This document shows positions 1 through 9,596 of a stretch of 56,221 bases of DNA, in pieces. This DNA is from Methanothermobacter tenebrarum (GTDB lineage Archaea > Methanobacteriota > Methanobacteria > Methanobacteriales > DSM-23052): the NCBI RefSeq assembly GCF_003264935.1, contig NZ_QLOE01000009.1, forward strand, positions 1-56,221, given 5' to 3'. Position numbers and translations under genes: made by a program. Within the stretch, counting starts at the first letter, position 1. Every line of letters begins with the position of its first letter. A model generated the notes under the pieces. It saw only the letters and a list, made by a program, of their open reading frames with translations, was not told the origin of the DNA and made no database searches.

Positions 1-953
1 TTGACGATGAACGGCGCCATTATGAGGATTATACCACAAAATAAAGTGTTAAATATCAATGTATATTTTAAAATTTTCCTGTAGAATATCTTATTTTTTG
101 TCTTTGCCATATAAGGGTATATGACCTGGATAAGTGGACCATACAGTCCCTGGGCGGCTGTATAAATTTTTTCGGCTGCTGAATAGTAGCCTACCGCAGT
201 GTTACCAGCGAATAGTCCTAGGAAAAATGAATTACTATTTGTATATATGGATACAGAAGCCCTTGATAAGAAGAACTGTGTGCTCTCCTTGAATGTTTCT
301 TTAATATCTTCAAAGGGTGGTATGTGGAATTTTACATTGAATCTTGTTCTTATGATCCATAATGAGAATATACCAGTTATTATCGGGCCTATGGAGTATA
401 AGAGTGGCATATAAATGTAATCTGATGGTTTTTTTATGAAGATAAAGATTGTCACGAGGAATATTAGGTTTGCGATAACATTTAGGATTGTTATATATCT
501 CATGCGTTCCATGCCCTGATAAAACCATGTTGGCGAAAGTGTGGTGCCTATAATAATCCCAAATGCAAAGAGGTATAATAACGAATTAGTTGAGAATTTT
601 TGGATTGAGAATACAATTGTGATGAGTATAACGAAACTTATGATGGTCAGTATACCTTTTATTATCATCACAGAACTGAATATAGTTGAAACTTTAGTTA
701 TATCTTCTCTATTTATTGATATTTCCTTGACAGCTGAAAGTGCGAAACCATAATCTGTTAAAATTTGGAAGTAGGTGGTAAATGCTATTGCAAAGTTTAC
801 AAGGCCAAATTTGGCAACGCCAAGTGTCCTTGTAAGGTATGGTAATGTTATAAGGGGCATTACATACACTAATATTTGAAGTAGAGACAGTGAGAAGAAG
901 TTCTCGGCTATAACCTTGTATTCTTCAGATTGTAGTAGCTTAAGCAGTTTCAT
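1..953 (-). CDS. Polysaccharide flippase (Wzx/RfbX-like), 3' end cut off by window
   Basis: About 317 codons are visible, and the C-terminal part lies beyond the window start. The product reads as a polytopic membrane protein of the MATE/MOP polysaccharide transporter group, which flips lipid-linked glycans across the membrane. The N-terminal part carries the pattern P-Y-L-T-R-T-L-G, 'YFQILTDYGF' and 'KEISINRED', which are nearly the same in the full-length flippase at 35783-37063, so the two are paralogues. The visible end reads 'IMAPFIV', matching about residue 325 of that paralogue, so roughly 100 residues are missing. The ATG at 953 lies inside the end of gpsA (14-base overlap), suggesting translational coupling. 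The frame stays open in the stretches I translated by hand. Confidence 0.85.
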   Translation of the reverse strand, partial: MKLLKLLQSEEYKVIAENFFSLSLLQILVYVMPLITLPYLTRTLGVAKFGLVNFAIAFTTYFQILTDYGFALSAVKEISINREDITKVSTIFSSVMIIKGILTIISFVILITIVFSIQKFSTNSLLYLFAFGIIIGTTLSPTWFYQGMERMRYITILNVIANLIFLVTIFIFIKKPSDYIYMPLLYSIGPIITGIFSLWIIRTRFNVKFHIPPFEDIKETFKESTQFFLSRASVSIYTNSNSFFLGLFAGNTAVGYYSAAEKIYTAAQGLYGPLIQVIYPYMAKTKNKIFYRKILKYTLIFNTLFCGIILIMAPFIV

Positions 954-1905
954 GTAGGATTCCCTGGAAATGTTCTATATGGAGGTTGACGTTCTGAGGA
1001 TCGTTGAGGGTTTCATAGACAAGTTCTAATACGGGTAAGTTCATTTTACTTGTCAGTGCCTTTATGGCTTTTATGGAGCGCAGACTTTCTACTGTTATGG
1101 TGGATTTTTTGCTGAGTTGCATTTTCTTGCCAAGCATTAAACCAAGTGTCCTATTACGGCTCTTATCAGTTAGCGCGGTCAAAAGAAAATCTCCAAATCC
1201 GCAAAACTTATCAAATAATTCCCCATATCCCATTTCATCTAATATTTTTCTCATCTCTTTGAAGCATAATGTTAATAGTGTATATTTATGGTTTTCACCG
1301 GTTATTTGCCCGTCTAGTATTCCCATGGCTACTGCGTAGACATTCTTAAGTATACCGCAGAATTCAACTCCTTTAATATTCTCTGAATAATCAACCACTA
1401 TATTCTGGGATTTAATGAGACTGGCTATATCATCTTGATATTCTTTTGAGGCTCCTATTGTAACACCCGAAGTAACGCCCCTTATAAGTTCGTCTGCAAA
1501 ATTTGGACCGGAAATGCAAAATACAGTCTCAGAGTCTGTCTCCTCTTGGATGACAGTTGTCATAGGTTTGAGTGAAGGATACTCAATACCTTTTATACAT
1601 GATATGATCTTTTTATCTTCAAGGCGACTATCAAGGGATCTCATGATACTCCTAAGGCTCCCAGATGGGACAGCCAAGAAAATATAATCTGAATCTATTA
1701 TATGGGAGGATTTGATATTTGCTGCTTTGATCTTCTCATCCAATTTTATCCCCGGATGATACCGACTATTCTCATGTTCTCTGTTTATAGATTCAATTAC
1801 CTTTTCATCTCTCGCGAGAAGATAAACATTATCAATATTCTTTGATAATATTTGGGCTATTGCTGTTCCGAAACTCCCAGCGCCTATTATCGAGACTTTC
1901 ATCAT
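940..1905 (-). CDS. gpsA: NAD(P)-dependent glycerol-3-phosphate dehydrogenase family protein (GpsA-like)
   Basis: 321 aa. The N-terminus has the Rossmann motif GAGSFGTA. The body carries typical GpsA blocks: 'CIKGIE', 'ISGPNFADE', a 'LKNVYAVAMGI' segment with the catalytic-type lysine, and 'GFGDFLLT'. The family reduces dihydroxyacetone phosphate to sn-glycerol-3-phosphate. Archaeal lipids use glycerol-1-phosphate instead, so this enzyme probably serves glycan decoration rather than lipid backbone synthesis; that is inference from its place between a nucleotidyltransferase and a flippase. I chose the ATG at 1905: AGGAG lies just upstream and the codon overlaps the preceding gene's TGA (ATGA). 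A longer reading from 1920 would remove the RBS spacing. Confidence 0.85.
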   Translation of the reverse strand: MMKVSIIGAGSFGTAIAQILSKNIDNVYLLARDEKVIESINREHENSRYHPGIKLDEKIKAANIKSSHIIDSDYIFLAVPSGSLRSIMRSLDSRLEDKKIISCIKGIEYPSLKPMTTVIQEETDSETVFCISGPNFADELIRGVTSGVTIGASKEYQDDIASLIKSQNIVVDYSENIKGVEFCGILKNVYAVAMGILDGQITGENHKYTLLTLCFKEMRKILDEMGYGELFDKFCGFGDFLLTALTDKSRNRTLGLMLGKKMQLSKKSTITVESLRSIKAIKALTSKMNLPVLELVYETLNDPQNVNLHIEHFQGILHETA

Positions 1906-2591
1906 AAATTCTCCTTGCAATACTTTTTAGCCTTTTCCAGATCCCCTGGGAAATCAACTTCTATACAGAAATTATCCCTGATGTTAAGGGCCTTAAACTT
2001 TTCACCTTTTTCTATTGCTTTTTCTATCGCCTTCTCGAAATAGTCTTGGTCGTGACATTCCATGAGTGATTCCTCCAAAACTGGTAGCGTCTCCCTTTTA
2101 ACATAGTTTATGCCAACGGCTTCACCTAGACCATCCGGGATGGTCTTTGAAAGTTTTTTAATGTAACCATCACTTGTGAGGTTGTATTTAACTTCTTCAT
2201 CGCCAACTTTCTTGTTATCCACACAGATAAGGTTTTCTCTTCTCTCCTCCATGATAAGGTGGAGTATCCTTGGATCGAAGACCACATCACCATTTAACCA
2301 TATAACATCCTCATCCAAGTCCCTTATCCCAATTAGCAAGCTCTTTGAAGTGTTAGTAGCATAGTATCGCCTATTTATAACATATTCAAGGTCTGGGTGT
2401 CTCTCTTTTATCAAACCACCCTTGTATCCTATCACGACCCTTATATCCTCCAGCCCTGCACTCTTAAGGTTTTCTAATTGATGATCAAGTATTGTCTTCT
2501 CATCACATAATTTTACAAGTGCCTTGGGTAAACCATGTCCTAGTCTACTGCCCACACCCGCGGCCAGGATAACAACTTTAATAGAAACCAC
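1902..2591 (-). CDS. Sugar/alcohol-phosphate nucleotidyltransferase (NTP_transferase, LicC-like)
   Basis: 229 aa. The N-terminus has the nucleotidyltransferase signature LAAGVGSRLG followed by PKALV, and 'WLNGDVVFD' holds the metal-binding Asp. The short, single-domain form with 'GIRDLDEDVIWLNGD' resembles cytidylyltransferases that activate phosphocholine or glycerol phosphate rather than large glucose-1-phosphate enzymes. Together with the overlapping gpsA it could make CDP-glycerol or a related donor; this substrate assignment is inference. The start codon is a GTG at 2591. An ATG four bases upstream is out of frame and quickly closed. The gene is transcribed divergently from the GT4 gene at 2680, sharing an 88-base gap that holds AT-rich promoter-like sequence. 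Confidence 0.75.
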   Translation of the reverse strand: MVSIKVVILAAGVGSRLGHGLPKALVKLCDEKTILDHQLENLKSAGLEDIRVVIGYKGGLIKERHPDLEYVINRRYYATNTSKSLLIGIRDLDEDVIWLNGDVVFDPRILHLIMEERRENLICVDNKKVGDEEVKYNLTSDGYIKKLSKTIPDGLGEAVGINYVKRETLPVLEESLMECHDQDYFEKAIEKAIEKGEKFKALNIRDNFCIEVDFPGDLEKAKKYCKENL

Positions 2592-2679
2592 CCATTATTC
2601 TTTTAAACTACAATCTAAATAATACTACTATTTACCCTTAACCCCCTCAGAGTATGAAGTTATAAAAGGTGAGACTCTT

Positions 2680-3816
2680 ATGCGCATACTTCACGTTTGT
2701 CCATACTTTAAGCCTTCATGGGAGGGCGGGGGCCCCCCACGTTTCGTATATGAGCTTGCACTTCAACAGGTTGCAATGGGCCATGATGTGACCGTGTATA
2801 CAACCGATGGATTTAAAAGGAGGGTTAGGGCCCCAAAGAATACTATGGTGGATGTTGATGGTATAAAAACATATTATTTTAGGAACCTTTCAATGTATTT
2901 AACGGCAAATTTTAACATTCCTTTACCCTATTATCTTCCAGTGGTTGCCTTGAAACAGATAGGATCCTTTGATATTATCCATATACATGAGCATAGAACA
3001 TTCTTGGCGGCGGTAACATCATTACTCGCGACAAGACATAATATACCATATGTTGTGCAACCGCATGGATCCGCGCCAAGGATGGTAAAAGGCTGGCAGA
3101 AAAGACTATTCGACACTCTAATAGGTAATAGGATCATATATAATGCGAAGCGTATAATAGCATCCTCGAGGATAGAATCACAATATTATAAAAGAGTATA
3201 CCCTGACCTAGATGATGAGATGATAGTTAGGGTGCCCAATCCTGTGAACATCCCCGAAATCCCACCTAGAGGATCCTTCAGGAGAAAATGGGGACTTGAA
3301 GAAAACCGGATAATACTATACCTTGGTAGGATCCATGAAAGAAAAGGCTTAAACCTATTAATTAGGGCATTCAATCAGATAAGAGACGATAAATTGAAAC
3401 TTGTTATCGCAGGCCCTGATGATCACTACCTTAAAAGATTGAAGAAATTAATATCAGATCTTGGACTAGAAGAGAGTATAATCTTAACCGGACCATTGTA
3501 TGGTTTTGATAAATTTGAGGCTCTTGTCGACGCCGATGTTTTCATCCTACCATCAAACGAATATGAATCCTTTGGCATGGCCGCTGCCGAGGCTATTGCC
3601 TGTGGCACTCCAGTCGTCGTAACATCAAATTGTGGAATATCCGAATGGATTGACTCAAAAAGCGGTCTCATAGTCCAAGCAGATGAAAAAAAACTAAAAA
3701 ATGCTATTATGAAAATACTGGATAATGGATCGTTCCATCCAAGAACTCCTAGAGTCTTCGAAATTGAAAGGATCGCGAGGAAGTTCGATGAAATCTACAA
3801 TGAAGCCACGAGTTAG
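2680..3816 (+). CDS. GT4-family glycosyltransferase
   Basis: 378 aa, GT-B fold. The N-terminus 'HVCPYFKPSWEGGGPP' is the usual GT4 acceptor-side start with a glycine-rich loop. 'LGRIHERKGLNLLI' begins the donor domain, and 'EYESFGMAAAEAIACGTPVV' is the EX7E-type nucleotide-sugar binding segment. It is a cytoplasmic enzyme expected to add a hexose to a lipid-linked glycan; donor and acceptor cannot be told. First gene of a plus-strand run of seven glycan genes. A TATAAAAGG stretch sits about 10 bases before the ATG and overlaps an AAGGTGA ribosome binding site. Confidence 0.85.
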   Translation: MRILHVCPYFKPSWEGGGPPRFVYELALQQVAMGHDVTVYTTDGFKRRVRAPKNTMVDVDGIKTYYFRNLSMYLTANFNIPLPYYLPVVALKQIGSFDIIHIHEHRTFLAAVTSLLATRHNIPYVVQPHGSAPRMVKGWQKRLFDTLIGNRIIYNAKRIIASSRIESQYYKRVYPDLDDEMIVRVPNPVNIPEIPPRGSFRRKWGLEENRIILYLGRIHERKGLNLLIRAFNQIRDDKLKLVIAGPDDHYLKRLKKLISDLGLEESIILTGPLYGFDKFEALVDADVFILPSNEYESFGMAAAEAIACGTPVVVTSNCGISEWIDSKSGLIVQADEKKLKNAIMKILDNGSFHPRTPRVFEIERIARKFDEIYNEATS

Positions 3817-5431
3817 AGGGGATCGCCCCTCATTGTCGTTTGATAAGAAAATATTCATACTACTAGCTTTGATTGTTTCGATAATCGCATGGAAGCTTGT
3901 GACAATACAATCCAACCTTGGAGTCTACTACTGGGATATATTCCTCTATCTTAATAATGCTCTTAGGATGGCCCATCTTGGCTCCAGTGATACACTGTAT
4001 CTCCCACCCCTTTTACCAGCTATATTATCAGTTTTCTTCAGATTGGGATTTGTGGGGGAATACACAATCTTTATTGTTGGTGGAGTATTCTATATACTCG
4101 CAGCGGCTGGGATGTACCTTCTTCTAAGGTTGAGATTTGATGAAATTGAAAGCCTTGCTGGGGCTTTAACCTTCGCATCCTCCACCCTAGTATTGGCGTG
4201 GGCTGTGACAGGCTCTACTGACATCCCAGCCATATCATTGTCAATATGGGCAATCTACTTCACATTACTCGCAAAAAGAAAGGATAAGAGATTTTATTAT
4301 CTGGCATTCCCCGTGGCAATGGCAGCCTTCCTCACAAGGTATACTTCAGCCCTTATAATCATCCCCATACTCCTTGTAATTATCATGGATTCTAAGCCTA
4401 GGTTCCGCGAAATCACAAAGGGCATAATCCTTGGAATTCTATTATATTCACCCTTCGGATTATTCTTTTACAGAAACCTCAAGAACCCCTTACCATTCTT
4501 AGGCCAGTTCACAGAAACTGCAAAAGGGTCAGTGACAGCTATCAACCCAGGATATAATCCTGACAGCCTATATTATCTTAGACATCTCCCAGAATATCTT
4601 TCGGCTCTGCCCTCTGACAATTACATGTTGATTATTAACCCTTCAAGTGCGAGTCCAAGCCCATTAGCATATCTAATAGTGGCCATCATATTAGTGGGTG
4701 TTATACTCCATATAATCCATAATAGGACGATACTAGACGGTGTGGAGACTAGAAGGTTAGGCGTGTTCTTGTTATTGTCAATCGCTTTAATAGTTATCTT
4801 TGGGAGGATATCTTATGCCCTGGCTGAAGTTTTAATCTTCCTTTGGGCCCTTAGCATATATTGGCTCTTAAAGGGTCGTGGGCTGGATAATCTTGATATC
4901 AACCTTGTTATGGTAACATGGTTTTTATCGTTCCTTTATATGCATAGTTTCCATCTTGTTAAAGTTGACAGGTATATTATACCAATTTTACCAGCTCTAG
5001 CATATGCAATGCCCCTTAGCATAGACGAAATTTCACAGACGCTAAATTTGGGGCATGGCCGGCGCCTATTCTCGATCCTTGTCATGGTGTTGATGTTATC
5101 ATCCGCAACCTATTATATGTGGGGCATGCCACATGATTATCCCATTGTAGATGCTGAACGTGAAGCAGCCCAATGGCTCAAAACATATGATCCAAACTAC
5201 CATAATAAGGTGATAGCATCTGATAGGGGCCCGGCATTCACATGGTACCTTAAAGATTATGTTTTCACAAGAAGAATTAATGAAAATAACAGTGAATTGT
5301 TTTATAGGCTATTTTATAAACTCAAACCAGACTATTATATATACTGGTCAACCAGCAAACCGAGGATATATGGTTACAAGGTAATCTATAACAAGAATGG
5401 TGTGATAATCGCCGAGAAAATCCCCCCATAA
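3788..5431 (+). CDS. Polytopic membrane glycosyltransferase (GT39/ArnT/PMT-like)
   Basis: About 547 aa with roughly a dozen hydrophobic segments. After a basic cytoplasmic N-terminus comes a membrane segment followed by 'YYWDIFLYLNNA', an acidic motif in the first outer loop as in GT-C enzymes that use polyprenyl-phosphate sugars. The final ~100 residues are a small extracytoplasmic domain. It likely transfers a sugar on the outer face of the membrane to a glycan or protein. The open frame extends upstream to 3725, but the ATG at 3788 has GAGGAAG in good position and is preferred. It overlaps the end of the preceding GT4 gene by 29 bases, so the two are probably coupled. Confidence 0.75.
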   Translation: MKSTMKPRVRGDRPSLSFDKKIFILLALIVSIIAWKLVTIQSNLGVYYWDIFLYLNNALRMAHLGSSDTLYLPPLLPAILSVFFRLGFVGEYTIFIVGGVFYILAAAGMYLLLRLRFDEIESLAGALTFASSTLVLAWAVTGSTDIPAISLSIWAIYFTLLAKRKDKRFYYLAFPVAMAAFLTRYTSALIIIPILLVIIMDSKPRFREITKGIILGILLYSPFGLFFYRNLKNPLPFLGQFTETAKGSVTAINPGYNPDSLYYLRHLPEYLSALPSDNYMLIINPSSASPSPLAYLIVAIILVGVILHIIHNRTILDGVETRRLGVFLLLSIALIVIFGRISYALAEVLIFLWALSIYWLLKGRGLDNLDINLVMVTWFLSFLYMHSFHLVKVDRYIIPILPALAYAMPLSIDEISQTLNLGHGRRLFSILVMVLMLSSATYYMWGMPHDYPIVDAEREAAQWLKTYDPNYHNKVIASDRGPAFTWYLKDYVFTRRINENNSELFYRLFYKLKPDYYIYWSTSKPRIYGYKVIYNKNGVIIAEKIPP

Positions 5432-5449
5432 TACTTATGTTAACATGGT

Positions 5450-5488
5450 TTTATAATCGAATAATGTTAAAAGGGGGGGTACCTCCCC
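5450..5488 (+). promoter_or_regulatory. TATA-type promoter with G/C-tract dyad near the predicted start
   Basis: TTTATAA at 5450-5456 fits an archaeal TATA box. About 24 bases downstream, where transcription would start, lies a run of seven G followed by TA-CC-T-CCCC (5473-5488) built around GGTACC. It would initiate transcription into the epimerase gene at 5533. The dyad is imperfect and could be an operator or an RNA hairpin. Confidence 0.4.
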
Positions 5489-5532
5489 ATATGCAATAAT
5501 TTGTGGATTATCAATCCAAGGAGGATAATAGT

Positions 5533-6471
5533 ATGGAAACTCAGAGGATACTCGTCACTGGAGGAGCTGGGTTCATAGGAACCAACCTTGTTAATGAACT
5601 TAAAAAGAGAGGCCATGAGGTCATAGCATTGGATCTCATGCATACTAGTCGCGAAGATTATGTGAGGGCTGATGTAAGGGAATACAGGCAACTCGAGAAG
5701 GTCTTCGAAGATTATGAGTTTGATTATGTTTATCATCTAGCGGCAGAATATGGTAGATGGAATGGTGAGGCATACTATGAGAACCTTTGGAGGACCAATG
5801 TCATCGGCACAAAGAATATTATAAGATTACAAGAGAAACTAGGCTTTAGGATGATATTCTTCTCCTCGGCTGAAGTATATGGAGACTATACTGGGGTCAT
5901 GACAGAGGATGTCATGGAGAAGAATCCTATAAAAGATACATATCAGATGAATGATTATGCTATGACAAAATGGGTCGGGGAGCTCATGTGCATGAACTCA
6001 GCAAAAATGTTCGGCACAGAAACCGTGAGGGTGAGACCTGTCAACTGTTATGGGCCCCATGAGAAATACACGCCATACAAGGGGTTCATACCCATTTTCA
6101 TATACCATGCATTACATAACAAACCCTACACAGTCTACAAGGGCCATAAGCGTATAATAGATTATGTGGAGGATTCTGTTAGGACCTTCGCTAATATTGT
6201 GGATAATTTCATCCCAGGGGAAGTTTATAATGTTGGCGGCCGACCGGAATGGGAACATGATATAAAAGAATATTCTGACATGGTCCTAAAGGCTGTTGGT
6301 AGAGATGATTCGATCGTAACATATAAGGAGGCTGAGGCTTTCACAACAAAGGTTAAGAGGGTTGACTGTTCCAAAGCAGAAAGAGACCTTAAACACGACC
6401 CTAAGGTGCCCCCGGAGGAGGGTATAAAGCGTACAGTTGAATGGATGAAATGGTACTACAGGATAGAATAA
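5533..6471 (+). CDS. NAD-dependent sugar-nucleotide epimerase/dehydratase (extended SDR)
   Basis: 312 aa. 'VTGGAGFIGTN' is the NAD-binding GxxGxxG motif. 'SSAEVYGDY' holds the catalytic Ser region and 'YAMTKWVGE' is the YxxxK catalytic pair. 'NCYGPHEKYTPYKGF' is the substrate-loop block. It should modify a nucleotide-activated sugar (epimerase, dehydratase or decarboxylase type undetermined). The open frame begins at a GTG at 5503, but AAGGAGG at 5519-5525 points to the ATG at 5533. It is followed after 15 bases by the GT2 gene. Confidence 0.85.
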   Translation: METQRILVTGGAGFIGTNLVNELKKRGHEVIALDLMHTSREDYVRADVREYRQLEKVFEDYEFDYVYHLAAEYGRWNGEAYYENLWRTNVIGTKNIIRLQEKLGFRMIFFSSAEVYGDYTGVMTEDVMEKNPIKDTYQMNDYAMTKWVGELMCMNSAKMFGTETVRVRPVNCYGPHEKYTPYKGFIPIFIYHALHNKPYTVYKGHKRIIDYVEDSVRTFANIVDNFIPGEVYNVGGRPEWEHDIKEYSDMVLKAVGRDDSIVTYKEAEAFTTKVKRVDCSKAERDLKHDPKVPPEEGIKRTVEWMKWYYRIE

Positions 6472-6486
6472 CTTGGAGTTAAAAGG

Positions 6487-7365
6487 ATGAGGATAGCGGC
6501 CCTGATACCAGCATATAACGAGGAATTAACCATCGGAACCATAGTACTTTTATGTAAAGAGTATGTGGATGAAGTTATAGTTGTTGATGATGGCAGCACT
6601 GACAGGACCGCCAGGATAGCCGAAGCAGCCGGTGCGAGGGTTATAAGGCACCGAGAAAATAAAGGGAAGGGTGCCGCGCTTAAAACAGGTTTTAAGGCGA
6701 CTGATGCTGATATAATAGTCACATTGGATGGTGACGGGCAGCACGACCCCCAAGAGATACCTAAGCTTGTACAGCCTATAATAGATGGTAGAGCAGATAT
6801 TGTCAATGGTAGCCGTTACCTATCAGGTTCTGATAAGAGCACGCCATTTTATAGGAGGGTTGGACAAAAGATACTTGACAGGGCAACTAACATTTCAACC
6901 AGATTGGATATAACAGACACCCAAAGCGGTTTCAGAGCATTCTCAAGGGATACTATCCCATATTTCAAGTTTAAAGAGGATGGGTTTGCAATAGAAAGTG
7001 AAATGCTATTAGATGCTGCTGAATCAAACCTTAGAATAGTCGAAGTTGAAATTGGCGTCACCTATGATGTTGAAGGTTCCACTAAACATCCTATAAGTCA
7101 TGGCGCATCGGTACTCTACAGAATAATCAAGGACATGGAACTAAGACGCCCATTATATTATTTCACCTTCCCAGGGTTAATAATAGTAGTCATAGGAGCC
7201 ATTCTCACGTTAATATTCCTACGCGATTACATCATAGGGAAAAGTATCCATATGGGGCCGACCATACTTGCTATAATGCTAACATTATTTGGAACATTCT
7301 TCATGTTCACTGGTATAATACTAGATTCTATGAAGAAGATGATAAGAAACTTTCAGAAAAGATGA
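6487..7365 (+). CDS. DPM1-like family 2 glycosyltransferase with C-terminal membrane anchor
   Basis: 292 aa. GT-A fold: 'ALIPAYNEE' start, 'VVDDGSTDRT' nucleotide-binding motif, 'TLDGDGQHDP' metal-binding DxD region and 'DTQSGFRAF' typical of dolichyl-phosphate hexose synthases. After residue ~215 two hydrophobic helices follow ('FPGLIIVVIGAIL' and 'TILAIMLTLFGTFF'). It most likely makes a polyprenyl-phosphate sugar that the neighbouring membrane glycosyltransferase could use, which is an inference from co-location. Same operon as the two epimerases. Confidence 0.85.
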   Translation: MRIAALIPAYNEELTIGTIVLLCKEYVDEVIVVDDGSTDRTARIAEAAGARVIRHRENKGKGAALKTGFKATDADIIVTLDGDGQHDPQEIPKLVQPIIDGRADIVNGSRYLSGSDKSTPFYRRVGQKILDRATNISTRLDITDTQSGFRAFSRDTIPYFKFKEDGFAIESEMLLDAAESNLRIVEVEIGVTYDVEGSTKHPISHGASVLYRIIKDMELRRPLYYFTFPGLIIVVIGAILTLIFLRDYIIGKSIHMGPTILAIMLTLFGTFFMFTGIILDSMKKMIRNFQKR

Positions 7366-7382
7366 CAAGAGGTTGATAATCT

Positions 7383-8375
7383 ATGAAGGATATCAAAATA
7401 TATGATGGTAAATGTGTGTTGGTAACAGGAGGTGCTGGTTGCATTGGGAGCAACCTTTCAAGACGGCTTGGCGAAGCTGGAGCGCATGTAATCATATTGG
7501 ATAACCTATCATCAAGTTATGAGTGGAACATACCAATGATGGAGAACATAGAATTCGTAAAAGGGGACATACTCGATGACGAGATCCTGAAAAGAGTCTA
7601 CAAGGAAAGACCAGATTATGTTTTCCACCTTGCAGCCCACTTCGCCAACCAAAACAGTGTAGACCACCCAGAGGAGGATTTACTAGTTAATGGACTCGGC
7701 ACATTAAAAGTCCTAGAATATGCACAGCTTATCGGCGTTGAACGCTTCATCTATTCATCCTCTGGCTGCGGAGTCTATGGTCTAGACTCTAAGATACCAT
7801 TCAAAGAAGATGACATTTCAATTTCACTACACACACCATACCAGGTGACAAAACTACTAGGGGAATTATACACTAATTACTTCCACAACCTTTATGATCT
7901 GCCAATAGTCAATGCAAGATTCTTCAATGTCTACGGACCAGGGGAAGTTCCAGGGAAATACCGCAATGTTATACCAAATTTCTTCTACTGGGCCATGAAC
8001 AATCAGCCCCTACCAATAACCGGGGATGGTACAGAGACAAGGGACTGGACATTCGTAGATGATATAATAAACGGTCTAATAGCCATGGGAGCCCGAAAAA
8101 AGGCTATAGGAGAGGCCATAAACCTAGGATCGGGAGAAGAACACCAGGTAATAGAAATGGCCACCATCATCAATGAACTCACAGGAAACAAGGCAGGTAT
8201 AGTGTACAAGCCAAGAAGAGAATGGGATGCTAAAACCCGTCTATTATCATCCATAGAAAAGGCGAAAAAACTCCTAGACTACAAACCAAAGACAACATTC
8301 AGGGAAGGCTTGGAGAAAACCTACCAATGGTTCAAAGAAAACTGGGAACTTATACAAAAAAGCGCCGAATTCTAG
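7383..8375 (+). CDS. NAD-dependent sugar epimerase (UDP-glucose 4-epimerase-like)
   Basis: 330 aa, extended SDR. 'VTGGAGCIGSN' binds NAD, 'IYSSSGCGVYG' gives the catalytic Ser region, 'YQVTKLLGE' gives YxxxK, and 'DWTFVDDIINGL' is the usual late signature. It differs from the epimerase at 5533 and is closer to GalE/WbpP types. It supplies a nucleotide sugar for the glycan made by the surrounding transferases; the exact sugar is unknown. Confidence 0.85.
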   Translation: MKDIKIYDGKCVLVTGGAGCIGSNLSRRLGEAGAHVIILDNLSSSYEWNIPMMENIEFVKGDILDDEILKRVYKERPDYVFHLAAHFANQNSVDHPEEDLLVNGLGTLKVLEYAQLIGVERFIYSSSGCGVYGLDSKIPFKEDDISISLHTPYQVTKLLGELYTNYFHNLYDLPIVNARFFNVYGPGEVPGKYRNVIPNFFYWAMNNQPLPITGDGTETRDWTFVDDIINGLIAMGARKKAIGEAINLGSGEEHQVIEMATIINELTGNKAGIVYKPRREWDAKTRLLSSIEKAKKLLDYKPKTTFREGLEKTYQWFKENWELIQKSAEF

Positions 8376-8393
8376 ACCCCACCAGGTGAAGAG

Positions 8394-9596
8394 ATGAAAA
8401 TACTCGTAATACAAGAATCTGATTGGATTAGAAGAAACCCCCACCAACAACACCACCTGTTTGATCGTCTAAGCCTCAGAGGGCACAGGATAAAAGTCAT
8501 AGACTATCCCATAGATTGGAGGAAAAACGAACCAAGAGGTCTCATATACCCTAGGAGACTGTTCAAGGGTATTTGGAAGGTTAAATCAGAGGCTCGAATC
8601 GACGTGATAAGACCAACAATATTGAAATTACCAATCTTCGATTACCTTTCAATACCTATAACTCATACTTTAGAGATAAGAAAACAAATCCGAGAATTTA
8701 AACCAGACGTCATAGTAGGATTCGGGATAATCAACACTTACATAGGATTAAAGGAGGCTAAAAAAAGGGGCATACCATTCGTATATTACCCCATTGACGT
8801 ACTATACACGCTCATCCCAGAGAAAACTTTACAGGTTATCGGTAAATGGCTGATGAAGAAAATTCTAAAATCTGCAGATTTCGTGATCACGATAAACAAG
8901 CGACTGAGACAACTAATGATAGAAATGGGCGCGAACCCCTATGATACAGTCGTCATAGAAGCTGGTATAGACCTTGAAAAATTCAACCCCAACCTCGACG
9001 GATCCAGGATAAGAAAAAAGTATGGGATAAAGGACGATGAAATACTATTATTCTTCATGGGCTATCTTTATGAATTCTCGGGTTTAAAAGAATTAGCCCT
9101 TGAAATGGCCAAGAAGGACCATCCAAGGATTAAACTCATGATAGTGGGTGAAGGTGAAGCCTATAACGATCTCCAAAATATAAAGGAAAAAAACAACCTC
9201 GAAAATCTTATACTCGCAGGGAGCCAACCCTATGAGATGATACCAGAGTTCTTGGCAGCGGCTGATATCTGCATACTACCAGCTCGCAGAGAAGAAAAGA
9301 TAATGCAGGATATCGTGCCAATAAAAATCTATGAGTACCTTGCAATGGCCAAGCCTGTTATAGCCACAGGATTCCCAGGTATAAAAATGGAATTCGGCGA
9401 AGACAATGGGATATACTACATAGAAAAACCAGAGGATGTGCTCAAGACAGCCAGTGAACTTGCAACTGGTGACCTCCAAGTTGAGGGGATGAAGGGTAGG
9501 AAGTTTGTTGAATCCAATGATTGGGAGACCATAACAGACAAATTCGAAAAAACACTTAAAAATTTGGTTGGTTTAAGAGCCCCGGGCGGGGATTGA
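8394..9596 (+). CDS. GT4-family glycosyltransferase; 3' end runs antisense into a tRNA gene
   Basis: 400 aa, GT-B fold. 'INKRLRQLMIEMGANPYDTVVIEAGIDLEKF' region (about residues 164-196), 'LLFFMGYLYEFSGL' donor-domain start and 'KIYEYLAMAKPVIATG' donor-sugar motif support a GT4 enzyme. Last gene of the first glycan island on this strand. Its final six or so codons (RAPGGD) and TGA stop are the antisense of the 3' part of tRNA-Thr, so the two genes overlap tail to tail by 19 bases. The start has a 'GGTGAAGAG' ribosome binding site. Confidence 0.85.
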   Translation: MKILVIQESDWIRRNPHQQHHLFDRLSLRGHRIKVIDYPIDWRKNEPRGLIYPRRLFKGIWKVKSEARIDVIRPTILKLPIFDYLSIPITHTLEIRKQIREFKPDVIVGFGIINTYIGLKEAKKRGIPFVYYPIDVLYTLIPEKTLQVIGKWLMKKILKSADFVITINKRLRQLMIEMGANPYDTVVIEAGIDLEKFNPNLDGSRIRKKYGIKDDEILLFFMGYLYEFSGLKELALEMAKKDHPRIKLMIVGEGEAYNDLQNIKEKNNLENLILAGSQPYEMIPEFLAAADICILPARREEKIMQDIVPIKIYEYLAMAKPVIATGFPGIKMEFGEDNGIYYIEKPEDVLKTASELATGDLQVEGMKGRKFVESNDWETITDKFEKTLKNLVGLRAPGGD

